Source of the DNA: Deltaproteobacteria bacterium
Lineage (GTDB): Bacteria > Desulfobacterota > Desulfuromonadia > Geobacterales > DSM-12255
Direction of reading: 5' to 3'
Assembly: GCA_021849045.1 (NCBI GenBank)
Contig: JAJZTK010000012.1
Location: 1 to 46,358 of the forward strand
DNA: 46,358 bases
This document shows, one piece after another, positions 17,573 to 26,996 of this stretch. Every line of letters starts with the position of its first letter. Position 1 is the stretch's first letter. The translations under genes were made by a program, and so were the position numbers. The notes beneath the pieces were generated by a model, which made no database searches, had not been told where the DNA came from, and was given only the letters and a program-made list of their open reading frames with translations.

Positions 17573-17593
17573 TGGTATGAGGAGATTGAGTCC

Positions 17594-18463
17594 GTGCAGA
17601 TAAAAAAAGCCGTGTTCCCTGTCGCCGGTCTCGGCACCCGCTTTCTGCCGGCCACCAAGGCATCCCCCAAGGAGATGCTTCCGCTCATCGATAAGCCGCT
17701 GGTTCAGTACGTGGTCGAGGAGGCGGTCGCTTCCGGCATCGAGCAGATTCTTTTTGTCACCGGCCGGAGCAAGCGGGCCATCGAGGACCATTTCGACATC
17801 GCCTTCGAGCTGGAATCGCTGCTCTCCAACAAAGGAAAGGACGCTGAACTCTCCCAGGTGCGGGACATCGCCGAGATGGTGGACATTTTTTACGTACGGC
17901 AGAAACAGGCCATGGGGCTTGGTCATGCAGTCCTCTGTGCCCGCGATTTCGTCGGCAACGAGCCGTTTGCCGTGCTACTCGGCGACGATATCATCGACTC
18001 GCCCGCTCCCTGTCTGGGGCAACTGCTGGATGTATACAGGAAATACCGGGGAACGGTCCTTGCCCTCGAAAGGGTACCAATGGAGAACATCTCTTCCTAT
18101 GGGTGCGTTCAGGCAAACCCGATCTACAAGAAGGTATTCGAAGTGACCGACCTTGTTGAGAAGCCTAAACCTGAAGAGGCTCCGTCCGATATGGCCATCA
18201 TTGGCCGCTATGTGCTCACACCGGATATCTTTCCGATCCTGGAGCGGCAAAAGCCGGGCAAGGGTGGAGAGATCCAGCTCACCGATGCCATTCTCCAGCT
18301 TTCCAGTAATGAGGCCATTTATGGCTGCCTGTTCGACGGCATCCGTCATGATTGTGGTGACAAGATGGGGTTTCTGAAGGCCACAGTTGATCTGGCCCTG
18401 AAACGTGAGGAGTTTAATGGTGAGTTCCGGAAATTTCTGCAGGAGCGGCTGGGTTGTTGCTAG
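17594..18463 (+). CDS. galU: UTP-glucose-1-phosphate uridylyltransferase
   Basis: The 289-residue protein has the GalU signature GLGTRFLPATKASPKEMLP (12-30), KPLVQYVVEEA, the QAMGLGHAV segment and LLGDDIIDSP. It forms UDP-glucose from glucose-1-phosphate and UTP in the cytoplasm. It begins with GTG, 21 bp after glmS, with GAGGAG upstream. Its 3' end overlaps the following YdcF-like gene by 47 bp, so the three genes are probably one transcript. Confidence 0.95.
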   Translation: MQIKKAVFPVAGLGTRFLPATKASPKEMLPLIDKPLVQYVVEEAVASGIEQILFVTGRSKRAIEDHFDIAFELESLLSNKGKDAELSQVRDIAEMVDIFYVRQKQAMGLGHAVLCARDFVGNEPFAVLLGDDIIDSPAPCLGQLLDVYRKYRGTVLALERVPMENISSYGCVQANPIYKKVFEVTDLVEKPKPEEAPSDMAIIGRYVLTPDIFPILERQKPGKGGEIQLTDAILQLSSNEAIYGCLFDGIRHDCGDKMGFLKATVDLALKREEFNGEFRKFLQERLGCC

Positions 18464-19073
18464 CAGACTTGTCTCAGTGGTTTTATTTCTTTTCGTGGTG
18501 CTGCCATTAATGGGGCTCAGTCTTGCCAACACACTGTTGGTGACGCGACAGAAGCCACACAAAGCCGATGCAATCGTCGTGCTTGGCGGCGAGAATACGA
18601 GTCGGGCGGAGCAGTCAGCTGCCCTTTACAAACGGGGATATGCCACGAGGATTTTGGTCACTGGTAAAAACGAAGATAAGTTGATTGTGAAGAGTCTGGT
18701 CGCTGCTGGGGTGCCAAAGGAAGCTGTTTGGGTTGAACCGGCTGCAACTAGCACCTTTGAGAATGCTTTGTTCAGCGTGCCGATTCTTAAGCAATGGAAG
18801 GTGAAGACTGTTCTCCTCGTGACATCATGTTTCCACTCGCGGCGAGCGACTGCGGTCTTCAGATCCAACACCGGCACAATCGAATTTTTTTCTGTTCCAG
18901 CGGATAATGTCCCCGTTGCGGAAGTGATCAAGAACAGATGGCTACGAGAGCGTGTGCTGATGGAATATGTGAAGATTATTGGCTACTGGTTCAAGTATGG
19001 CATTTCTCCCTTTAACGACTTTGCGGTGACCTCCCTGCGCCTACCGGGGAATGAGATCAAGTGCTCATTGTGA
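18417..19073 (+). CDS. YdcF/ElyC-like DUF218 membrane-anchored protein
   Basis: The 218-residue protein has one N-terminal membrane helix (LVSVVLFLFVVLPLMGLSLANTL written in part) and a DUF218 domain with the typical ADAIVVLGGENTSRAEQSAAL start, ILVTG, TSTFENALF and LLVTSCFHSRRA segments. Such proteins (SanA, ElyC, YdcF) act in envelope or lipid-carrier metabolism, but the reaction is unsettled. GAGGAG at 18407-18412 fixes the ATG inside the galU 3' end. It overlaps the next gene by 13 bp. Confidence 0.82.
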   Translation: MVSSGNFCRSGWVVASRLVSVVLFLFVVLPLMGLSLANTLLVTRQKPHKADAIVVLGGENTSRAEQSAALYKRGYATRILVTGKNEDKLIVKSLVAAGVPKEAVWVEPAATSTFENALFSVPILKQWKVKTVLLVTSCFHSRRATAVFRSNTGTIEFFSVPADNVPVAEVIKNRWLRERVLMEYVKIIGYWFKYGISPFNDFAVTSLRLPGNEIKCSL

Positions 19074-20689
19074 CAAGGATCTTATGTCTGATTTGCGGAC
19101 TTTTGACCATCCTGATTTCTGAGGCTGGAATCGGATTTGCCAGTGAAAAAATAGGTACAACTGCAGAAGAAATTCGCCGTGAAGCCATGCTTCCAAATGA
19201 CAGTGAGTCAGGCTTTCCCCTACCGTTGGCCGCCCATTGGAATACTGGCTGGAGAGAGGGAGGATTCAGCCCTGATTATCAGCTCCAGATGATTGAGAGG
19301 GGACATTATTTACTTCCCTGGTTTTACCTGCCATCTCCATGGGATACGGATTGGATCTCACGTAACGGATACTACGAAAAAACCATTAAAAAATTTGCAG
19401 AACTGAAAATTCCCCTATCATTTATAAGCAGCCAGTGGGAGCGGTATCTTACGGATTCACCGAAATACCGGCATCTGCCGAGGCAAGAAAATCCAAATGT
19501 CGTGGATGAACACGGCACTATCCATAAGAAAGTTTCGCCCTTCGGCCCAGAGGCTTTGTGGCGTGAGGTGGGAGAGAAGTGGACATCCTCCACGATTGTT
19601 CGAAGAGTTCAGGAATGGTATCCAGACCCCCCTCTGGTGCTTTTTGTCTCAAACAATGAACACGACAAGCTTGCATGGCACGAAGTTGGGCAATCCGCCA
19701 GATACCTTGAGGCATATGGACCCGGACACGATGACAACTTCAAGCGAAAAGTTGTGGGCGATGGCTGGATCAAGCGTTACCGTGCCTTACAAGGCGGCAT
19801 GCGGTCAGGGTTGATTGCTCCCGGATGGCAAAAACATGCAAATTTTGTCGCCTATGATGCGTTGGGGACAAGAGCGTACGGCAGATGGCCTGACTGGATT
19901 AAGTATTCGCTTATCTCACCAGGTCGAATGGAACCCTGGCCATTGGCATGGGACGGCGTCTCATTGTCTTATTACGTAAACAATTGGAGTCCGGACACTG
20001 ATCACACCGTGATGAGCCCCCAGATCGAGGCCATGAACTGGATATTCATGCGGGATGAGGCCTGGCGTTTGAACCCGGGTTTCTGGGTTGAGATGTCCAC
20101 CTGGGATGGACACGAACCAGGCTCAGCCAATGACAAAAGAGAATACTACAGAAAGTCTGGGACAGAATTCAGCCCGGCACGATACGAAGGCTATGTGCAG
20201 TTCGGCATGTGGCTGTTAAGGCCACGGGTGGTTCGTGAATTCAGGAATCATCTGTCAAAAGTAACCAAGGATGAATCATATTTTATTTCAGTAGTCAACT
20301 CAGTCGACCGGGTGCATGACAACCCGATCTTAAGAAAGTTTTGGAGAAAAGGGAAACTGGTTGCGAATTATAATAATAGGCATCCATATCAAACAAAGAT
20401 ACCAAGCGAGTACAACGCTGTTGATAGATGGTTTTTTCTGGATACCAACCTTGATCCGAAACGCCCATGGGCATTAACTACGTACATTCCCGTATTTTCC
20501 ATTGCCTTGGTCATTGGTACTGCACCGGAGCGTGAATGGCTTGTTTACGCGCATTCTCCACTGAAAAGTTTTGGCAATGTCAGGGTTACCATCCCTGATT
20601 ACGCTCCAGTCGATATTAGTGTTTCACCAAGCGGTTCATTTTATTCTGTAATGGAAAAGAATAAAGTAATAACAAAGATTGTAAATTAG
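19061..20689 (+). CDS. Unrecognised secreted protein, possibly a glycosidase
   Basis: The 542-residue protein starts with a GTG overlapping the YdcF-like gene and has a signal peptide (ILCLICGLLTILISEAGIGFA). I do not recognise a named family. It is rich in Trp/Tyr and has alternating beta and alpha segments such as LPLAAHWNTGWREGG, LLPWFYLPSPW, LVLFVSNNEHDKL (E200) and PGFWVEMSTWDGHEP (E344). The spacing of an Asn-Glu and a later Glu at strand ends resembles clan GH-A TIM-barrel hydrolases. A compact all-beta C-terminus (VRVTIPDYAPVDISVSPSG) follows. A carbohydrate-cleaving role in the periplasm is an inference from this and from the locus. Confidence 0.6.
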   Translation: MLIVTRILCLICGLLTILISEAGIGFASEKIGTTAEEIRREAMLPNDSESGFPLPLAAHWNTGWREGGFSPDYQLQMIERGHYLLPWFYLPSPWDTDWISRNGYYEKTIKKFAELKIPLSFISSQWERYLTDSPKYRHLPRQENPNVVDEHGTIHKKVSPFGPEALWREVGEKWTSSTIVRRVQEWYPDPPLVLFVSNNEHDKLAWHEVGQSARYLEAYGPGHDDNFKRKVVGDGWIKRYRALQGGMRSGLIAPGWQKHANFVAYDALGTRAYGRWPDWIKYSLISPGRMEPWPLAWDGVSLSYYVNNWSPDTDHTVMSPQIEAMNWIFMRDEAWRLNPGFWVEMSTWDGHEPGSANDKREYYRKSGTEFSPARYEGYVQFGMWLLRPRVVREFRNHLSKVTKDESYFISVVNSVDRVHDNPILRKFWRKGKLVANYNNRHPYQTKIPSEYNAVDRWFFLDTNLDPKRPWALTTYIPVFSIALVIGTAPEREWLVYAHSPLKSFGNVRVTIPDYAPVDISVSPSGSFYSVMEKNKVITKIVN

Positions 20690-20707
20690 CCTTATTAGGT
20701 GGCCACG

Positions 20708-22096
20708 ATGTTAATTTCCACCATTATAAATACGATGCCACCTTTTCTGCGATCGAGAATTGCCCGGGTTGAATCATCTCCTTTGGGCAAACGACTGGCG
20801 AAGGGTGCATTCTGGAGCTTATTGGGCGCGCTTGCCTCGCGTGGGCTGAATATGGCTGCCATGATGATTTTGGCCCGCATCCTGGGAAAGAATGAGTTTG
20901 GCGAAATCGGCGTCATCCAAAGCACCATGGGGATGGTGCAGACGCTTGCCGGGTTCGGACTGGGGTGGGCGGCAACCAAGTACGTGGCAGAGTTTCGTAA
21001 TAGCGACCCGGCAAAGGCCGGTAGAATTATTTCTTTTTCAAACCTCGCGGCGATAGGGACGGGCGGCCTGATGGCGCTTATCTTCTTCCTGGCCGCCCCT
21101 TGGTTGGCTGCAAACTCTCTCTCTGCTCCCCAACTGAGCATTCCATTGCAAATTAGCAGCCTCATTCTATTGTTTGGTACCTTAGTCGGAACGCAAAACG
21201 GCATTCTTGCCGGGTTCGAGTCATTCCGGCTGCTGGCGAGAATAGGCGTTGTGAGTGGCATCGTCAGTCTGCCGTTAATAGTTGGCGGTGCTTGGATTGC
21301 TGGGGTGGAAGGTGCTGTTTGGGGCTTGATTGCGGCAAATCTTGTCAACTGGGTACTGAATTACAGGTGCCTAAGAGCAGAGGCCTTTAGGGCAGGCGTT
21401 CTGATGTCGCGAAAGGGGTGCTGGCAGGAACGGGCTCTTCTCTGGGAGTTCGGCTTGCCGACGATATTGGGAGGAACAGCTCTGAACGGAGCTACCTGGA
21501 TTGGTACGGTAATGCTTGTTAATCGCCCTGGTGGTTACGGAGAGATGGGTTTTTACAATGCGGCCAATCAATGGTTCAGCGCGCTACTTTTTTTGCCGGG
21601 AGTGATTGGGCAGGCTGCCATTCCTGTGCTTTCAGAACAAATTGGCAATAGGGATCATGATCGTTCAAAGAAGGTCCTGGTTAACTCGATCAAATTGAAT
21701 ATGGTGATCATCTTTCCTGTTGCAATCATTGGTTCTCTCTGTAGTCCGTGGATAATGACGCTGTACGGAAAAGATTTTGAGGCGGCATGGCCGACCCTGG
21801 TTGTTACTCTGATTGCCGCCGCGATTACTGCCGTGCAATCACCAGCGGCTCAAGTTTTAACTTCGTCAGGGAATATGTGGAAGGCAGCGATCATGAATGT
21901 GAGTTGGGCTTTGTCTTTTATCATTTTGTCGAAACTATTGTTGTCATGGGGGAGTTTAGGTTTGGGCACCGCACGAAGCGTGGCCTATCTGGTTTATTCC
22001 CTGTGGTCCATCAGATTTGCTTTAAAACTGATTGATCGACTTAAGAATCAGGTGATGAACGAAGTCAATAGTGAGGAAACATGCTTAGAACACTGA
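20708..22096 (+). CDS. Wzx-type polysaccharide flippase (unit 2)
   Basis: The 462-residue polytopic protein starts with KRLAKGAFWSLLGALASRG and contains ARILGKNEFGEIGVIQS and GLGWAATKYVAEFR, strong signs of the polysaccharide-synthesis/MATE-like flippase family. It should translocate undecaprenyl-PP-linked oligosaccharide. AGGTGG (20697-20702) favours ATG 20708 over an in-frame GTG at 20699. It is a second Wzx in the locus and does not resemble the first closely. It overlaps the acyltransferase gene by 16 bp. Confidence 0.88.
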   Translation: MLISTIINTMPPFLRSRIARVESSPLGKRLAKGAFWSLLGALASRGLNMAAMMILARILGKNEFGEIGVIQSTMGMVQTLAGFGLGWAATKYVAEFRNSDPAKAGRIISFSNLAAIGTGGLMALIFFLAAPWLAANSLSAPQLSIPLQISSLILLFGTLVGTQNGILAGFESFRLLARIGVVSGIVSLPLIVGGAWIAGVEGAVWGLIAANLVNWVLNYRCLRAEAFRAGVLMSRKGCWQERALLWEFGLPTILGGTALNGATWIGTVMLVNRPGGYGEMGFYNAANQWFSALLFLPGVIGQAAIPVLSEQIGNRDHDRSKKVLVNSIKLNMVIIFPVAIIGSLCSPWIMTLYGKDFEAAWPTLVVTLIAAAITAVQSPAAQVLTSSGNMWKAAIMNVSWALSFIILSKLLLSWGSLGLGTARSVAYLVYSLWSIRFALKLIDRLKNQVMNEVNSEETCLEH

Positions 22097-22614
22097 TTGC
22101 GTACGTTGTCAATCACCTTACAAGAGTATTGCCGCCTACAAGCTTTTATCGATTTAAGGCGTTACTATACAGGTTTGCTGGCATGCAGGTGGACCGCACA
22201 TGCAGAATTGTTTCTTCTGCACAGTTTTGGGGCAATCTTACTTTAGAAATCGGTAAGGAGACATTTGTCGGACATGAGGTTTTTATCGTTGGCGGTAAGA
22301 GTAGGGTTTTAATAGGTTCCCATGTTGATATAGCTCCTAGGGTATTGATTGTCACGGGAACCCATGAAGTTGATATGACAGGTTCAAGATCAGCTGGAAC
22401 AGGTTATTCTAAGGATGTAACGATTGAGGATGGCGTATGGATTGGAGCTAATACCACGATCATTGGAGGAGTTACAATCGGCAGAAAGTCTATTATTGGT
22501 TCAGGGAGCGTAGTCACCCGATCAATACCGCCTTATGTCATTGCTGTAGGCAATCCCTGTCGTCCAGTAAAACATTGGGATGTTGATAAAGGTTGGCAAG
22601 CCATCGATAGATGA
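22081..22614 (+). CDS. Left-handed beta-helix (hexapeptide) acyltransferase
   Basis: The 177-residue protein is of the WcaF/WbbJ/NodL kind. After an N-terminal helical region, hexapeptide repeats form the LbH core, with TGTHEVDM (catalytic His), VTIEDGVWIGANTTIIGG, VTIGRKSIIGSGSVV and the end GNPCRPVK. It probably O- or N-acetylates a sugar using acetyl-CoA. Its start overlaps the flippase gene with GAGG upstream. Confidence 0.88.
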   Translation: MLRTLIAYVVNHLTRVLPPTSFYRFKALLYRFAGMQVDRTCRIVSSAQFWGNLTLEIGKETFVGHEVFIVGGKSRVLIGSHVDIAPRVLIVTGTHEVDMTGSRSAGTGYSKDVTIEDGVWIGANTTIIGGVTIGRKSIIGSGSVVTRSIPPYVIAVGNPCRPVKHWDVDKGWQAIDR

Positions 22615-22672
22615 GCCATTCAGTAACCAAGTGCGTAGTGTTTGATTCCACTAAATTGTAAGGACTTATGAG

Positions 22673-24469
22673 ATGTGCGGAATAGTAGCTTTGTATGCAT
22701 ACAACGATTCAAGTGCCAATATCGATAGAACCGAATTGCTTCAGATACGCGACCACATGACAACACGTGGGCCGGATGGTTCTGGTGACTGGATTTCAGC
22801 GGACGGGCGGGTTGGCTTTGGCCACCGGCGCCTTTCCATTATCGATCTTACTGAATCGGGCGCCCAACCCATGCAGAGTGAAGATGGAAGGTATGTCATA
22901 ACGTTTAACGGCGAAATTTATAATTACAAACAATTACGGGCTGATCTGGAAAAAAGGAATTACCGCTTTCGTTCTAACAGCGACACTGAAGTACTTCTGC
23001 ATCTTTATGATCTTAAAGGACCGGACATGGTGACTGCCCTGCGTGGTATGTATGCCTTTGCCATATGGGATCAGAAAAAACAGGGTGTGTTTATTGCGCG
23101 TGATCCTTTTGGCATCAAACCACTCTATATTGCCGATGACGGCAGTACTCTGCGCGTTGCCTCCCAGGTCAAGGCTCTACTGGCCGGCGGGCATATAGAC
23201 ACCTCACCGGAACCAGCCGGTCACGTCGGTTTTTTCTTGTGGGGGCACGTTCCAGAGCCTTATACGCTTTATAAGGGGATTCGTGCGCTGCCTGCAGGTT
23301 CTTGGCTGTGGATTGATAGGAACGGCAGAAGACAGAACCTATACTTTTCCCTATCCAATGAATTCAGGAATGCCGAACAATGTTCAGCCAGCGTGACGGC
23401 TGCTGATGTTCAGCAGGCTTTTCGCGAGGCGCTCCTGGACAGCGTGCGCCATCATCTTATTGCGGATGTTCCCGTTGGGCTGTTTCTTTCCGCTGGTCTT
23501 GATTCTACAGCGCTTACCGCCCTGGCGAGTGAGTTGACGAGTAGTCGACTCAATACGGTCACTCTAGGATTTAAGGAGTTCATCGGGACCGAAAATGATG
23601 AAGTCCCTCTCGCAGAGCTGGTAGCACAGAATTATAACACCATTCACCGGACAATCCGGGTCGAACAGAACGATTTTCAAGCAGATTTTACATCTTTGAT
23701 TGACGCTATGGACCAGCCCACCGTCGATGGTGTGAACAGTTTCTTTGTCTGCAAGGCAGCGGCACTGGCAGGTTTGAAAGTAGCCATATCAGGGCTTGGC
23801 GCAGATGAACTTTTTGGCGGCTACTCAAATTTTACGGAGATTCCCAAGGTGGTGTCGTGGTGCTCACCGTTAAATTATTTACCCGGCATTGGCAAAGGCT
23901 TTCGTATTGTTTCAGCTCCCATCCTCAGACAGTTTGTTTCGCCCAAATACGCCGGTATCTTCGAGTATGGAAGCAACTTTGAAGGGGCATATCTCCTTCG
24001 GCGGGGAATGTATATGCCTTGGGAGTTACCAGAAATGATCGATGCTGAAATGGTAAAACAAGGCTGGAAAGAACTACAGACAATTGCTGCCATAAAAGTG
24101 TCAATTGATGGCATAAAGAATGACCGCTTTAAAGTTTCGGCCATGGAGATGAATTGGTATATGCGGAACCAACTGCTCCGTGATGTAGATTGGGCGAGTA
24201 TGGCGCATTCTCTGGAAGTCAGAGTGCCGTTTGTTGATGTCCAGTTATTAAAATCGTTAGCACCTATTATGAAATCCGACAATAAAAGCTACAAATTGGC
24301 TATGGCCAAATCACCAGTACAGGCCCTACCTGACGCAGTACTTTACAGGAGAAAAACAGGATTTTCTATTCCAGTAAAAGAATGGATAATGAATGAAGAC
24401 AAACTAAAGGCTGAGAATGGATCACGAAGCTGGGCCAAACACATATATTCAAATTTAGTACCTAAATAA
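22673..24469 (+). CDS. asnB: AsnB-type glutamine amidotransferase
   Basis: The 598-residue protein resembles glutamine-hydrolysing asparagine synthetase. The class II glutaminase domain has Cys2 (MCGIVALYAY), TRGPDGSGDW and FNGEIYNY. The synthetase domain has the PPi loop SAGLDS (273-278) and ISGLGADELFGGY. In exosortase-linked and O-antigen loci such genes (eps_aminotran / WbpS-like) are thought to amidate sugar carboxyl groups rather than aspartate. The UDP-HexNAc dehydrogenase at 14278 could provide the uronic acid. It is separated from the previous gene by 58 bp, with no clear promoter visible. Confidence 0.88.
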   Translation: MCGIVALYAYNDSSANIDRTELLQIRDHMTTRGPDGSGDWISADGRVGFGHRRLSIIDLTESGAQPMQSEDGRYVITFNGEIYNYKQLRADLEKRNYRFRSNSDTEVLLHLYDLKGPDMVTALRGMYAFAIWDQKKQGVFIARDPFGIKPLYIADDGSTLRVASQVKALLAGGHIDTSPEPAGHVGFFLWGHVPEPYTLYKGIRALPAGSWLWIDRNGRRQNLYFSLSNEFRNAEQCSASVTAADVQQAFREALLDSVRHHLIADVPVGLFLSAGLDSTALTALASELTSSRLNTVTLGFKEFIGTENDEVPLAELVAQNYNTIHRTIRVEQNDFQADFTSLIDAMDQPTVDGVNSFFVCKAAALAGLKVAISGLGADELFGGYSNFTEIPKVVSWCSPLNYLPGIGKGFRIVSAPILRQFVSPKYAGIFEYGSNFEGAYLLRRGMYMPWELPEMIDAEMVKQGWKELQTIAAIKVSIDGIKNDRFKVSAMEMNWYMRNQLLRDVDWASMAHSLEVRVPFVDVQLLKSLAPIMKSDNKSYKLAMAKSPVQALPDAVLYRRKTGFSIPVKEWIMNEDKLKAENGSRSWAKHIYSNLVPK

Positions 24470-24504
24470 TATATTTATTAATTATAACAATCAGGTCGAG
24501 GTAC

Positions 24505-25854
24505 ATGTATAGTTATAGTAATTATAAATCTAGTGCAAAACTGATCTTTTCATTTTTACTGTTACTATGCATTCTTGCACTTGAAAAACATGTTGTCAGT
24601 TTCGTGTATATACTTATATGTATCTGGGCTTTGTTCGGTGCAAAGCAGGCTATTAAAGGGCTCACAATCAATTATGTAATACTTCTCCTTAACCCAGTTG
24701 TATTCAAACTGCCTGGAGAAGTCAGCGGACTACGCTGGCTTGTTCTTTTTATCGCCGGACTTCGGGTCATGCCCTTAGTTTCCAGGAGGGTGCTTTACTC
24801 GTTAATCTCCCTTTTATTATTCTATCTGGTCGTGGTTGTGCTTGCGTGGATGGAAAGCCCCAGTTTTTTAATATCAATTCTTAAAATTACGATGTTTACT
24901 TTCGGTGCCGGTGTTTTCTTGATTGCATTTTCCTGTCTCGATAAATCTGAACTGGATGATTTCAGAAGATGGTTTTTTTGTTTAGTAGCGGCATTAATGA
25001 TCTTATCCCTGCCAACACTACTCATTCCCAGAATTGGTTTTGCTGTCAACGGATCAGGTTTTCAAGGCATTTTAAACCATCCCCAAGCCTTTGCATTGTT
25101 CGTAGTGCCGATTGCAACATATCTGATAGCCGACCTGCTACTTAAGAAGGAACGTAGCAGCAGCTGGCTGTGGGCAATTGGAGCTCTCTTCTCTTTCCTG
25201 CTTTATATGTCGCGGGCGCGAACTGCAATGGTGACGCTTTTCCTGAGTCTCGGTTCGGCATTTGTTTTTGCTTCCATAAGTTCGCGAAAAGAAAAACTGG
25301 ATTTGGCACCAGTCGGTTCCATCATGAAAATAGGGATGTTTGCTCTTCTGCTGGCGACTTTGACGCTATTGTCGCCGGCATTTTCCGAATCGATGTCCAA
25401 ATTCTGGTTAAAAGGGTCGAATAAGTCTGCCACAGTTGGAAAGGCTTTTAGCGAGTCGCGCGGCAAGGGAATAGATTATTTCTGGAACCGCTTTCTTGAC
25501 AAGCCGTTGACAGGCCAGGGGTTTGGTGTCGAAGAGGGTATTTTGACTGAGAAAAATGTCACGACATTTCTAGGAATTCCAATTTCTGCCACTGTTGAAA
25601 AAGGTTTTTTGCCCGCAGCTTTCTTGGAGGAAGTGGGAATCATTGGGATGCTCCTTTTTCTGCCTTTTTTTTTGGCTTTGCTCTATGGAGCGACCCATAC
25701 ATGTGATGTCAGGCTAATGGCGATGTTTTTTTCCTGCCTTTTCGTCAACATCGGTGAAGCGGTGTTTTTTTCTCCCGGGCAGATTGGCGGCTATCTATGG
25801 CTTATTCTTGGGTTTACCACTTGTAAAGGCTGGAGTGAAGCAAATGAAAAATGA
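24505..25854 (+). CDS. O-antigen polymerase-like membrane protein (unit 2)
   Basis: The 449-residue protein has about ten hydrophobic segments and a large extracytoplasmic loop in its C-terminal half, typical of Wzy/O-antigen ligase-like proteins. Segments such as LNHPQAFALFVVPIA, YMSRARTAMVTLFLSLG and GKGIDYFWNRFLDKPLTGQGFG are consistent with this class. It is a second Wzy candidate besides 7417. The gene and its flanks are clearly AT-rich (24470-24620), unlike fnlA-fnlC, which suggests separate ancestry. Polymerase activity is inferred from topology and position. Confidence 0.72.
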   Translation: MYSYSNYKSSAKLIFSFLLLLCILALEKHVVSFVYILICIWALFGAKQAIKGLTINYVILLLNPVVFKLPGEVSGLRWLVLFIAGLRVMPLVSRRVLYSLISLLLFYLVVVVLAWMESPSFLISILKITMFTFGAGVFLIAFSCLDKSELDDFRRWFFCLVAALMILSLPTLLIPRIGFAVNGSGFQGILNHPQAFALFVVPIATYLIADLLLKKERSSSWLWAIGALFSFLLYMSRARTAMVTLFLSLGSAFVFASISSRKEKLDLAPVGSIMKIGMFALLLATLTLLSPAFSESMSKFWLKGSNKSATVGKAFSESRGKGIDYFWNRFLDKPLTGQGFGVEEGILTEKNVTTFLGIPISATVEKGFLPAAFLEEVGIIGMLLFLPFFLALLYGATHTCDVRLMAMFFSCLFVNIGEAVFFSPGQIGGYLWLILGFTTCKGWSEANEK

Positions 25855-26971
25855 GCGAATAGTGTTCTGGCAGGATATTCCCAGCCCTCACCAGGCCCCA
25901 TGGATACGGGCTTTGGCCGGACTGGTTCCTGATGCGGATATCGTTAGTGTATTCCAGCAGAGCGGTCTTCCTCAAGACAGAATTGCTCTCGGATGGCAGC
26001 CGCCACACTATGGGAACACGCGCATTCTGATTTCACCGGACAAATCAGAGGTTGATCAACTTATTCAAAGAAATGACTTTAATACGACACACATTTTTTC
26101 CAGCATGCTTGAAGATTCGGAAATATACGAACGGTTTCAGCTTGCCCTTTCATCAAAAGCTCGAGTAGGGGTGCTTTCCGAGGGCCGGGATTGGCGCGGT
26201 TGGAAAGGATTTTTACGACAGGCATACAAGGCCCGGCGAGAACACAGATTTCGTGAATCGGTTGATTTCGTATTGGCGATGGGACAGGTGGGCATTCAGT
26301 GGTTCGAGCGCTGTGGGTTTGACAAGGACAAATTATTTCCGTTCTGTTATGTCGTGGAGGCACCCGACAGTCAGGTTATGGGTTGTGACGATTCCAAATC
26401 GACCATACAGATGATCTCTGTTGGTCAGCTTATCAAGCGAAAACGGTTTGACCTGTTGCTTAAGGCGCTCACTAAGGTGCCTGCACAGGGTTGGGAGCTG
26501 AAAATCGTCGGTGACGGTGAGCTCAGGTATCAACTTGAAAAAATGGCGGCCGACTTAGGCCTAAGCGATAGAGTCGTGTTTACCGGCGTTTTGAATAATG
26601 TGCAGGTCAGAACCGTACTGGCACAAACTGACGTCTTTTTTCTTAACAGCCATTGGGATGGGTGGGGAGCGGTTGTCAATGAGGCTCTTATGGGCGGAGT
26701 TCCGGTTGTGTGCAGCGATTTCTGCGGAGCTGCGGACCTGGTCAGAGCTGATTTCAATGGAGAGATTTTTGAAAGTGGCAATGTCGATTCCCTTGCAACG
26801 ATTATAAATAAGTTTATTGAGCGTGGTCCGCTGCCATTGGCTAAGCGGGACCAGATAAGAACATGGTCCAAGGGTATTGAAGGCCCAACTGTTGCCCGGT
26901 ATTTTCTCGACATTCTGAAATTTATCGATGGGACTGACAACAAACGCCCCGTTCCACCTTGGAATGTCTGA
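25844..26971 (+). CDS. Family 4 glycosyltransferase
   Basis: The 375-residue GT-B protein has SVGQLIKRKRFDLLLKAL, LKIVGDGELRYQLE and the donor-site segment HWDGWGAVVNEALMGGVPVV. The N-terminal domain is less typical (ERIVFWQDIPSPHQAPWIRAL). The start is the ATG after GGAG with 8-bp spacing, overlapping the polymerase-like gene by 11 bp. It would add one sugar of the repeat unit. Confidence 0.86.
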   Translation: MKNERIVFWQDIPSPHQAPWIRALAGLVPDADIVSVFQQSGLPQDRIALGWQPPHYGNTRILISPDKSEVDQLIQRNDFNTTHIFSSMLEDSEIYERFQLALSSKARVGVLSEGRDWRGWKGFLRQAYKARREHRFRESVDFVLAMGQVGIQWFERCGFDKDKLFPFCYVVEAPDSQVMGCDDSKSTIQMISVGQLIKRKRFDLLLKALTKVPAQGWELKIVGDGELRYQLEKMAADLGLSDRVVFTGVLNNVQVRTVLAQTDVFFLNSHWDGWGAVVNEALMGGVPVVCSDFCGAADLVRADFNGEIFESGNVDSLATIINKFIERGPLPLAKRDQIRTWSKGIEGPTVARYFLDILKFIDGTDNKRPVPPWNV

Positions 26972-26996
26972 AGTCAACGTAGGACGTGAAGAGAGC

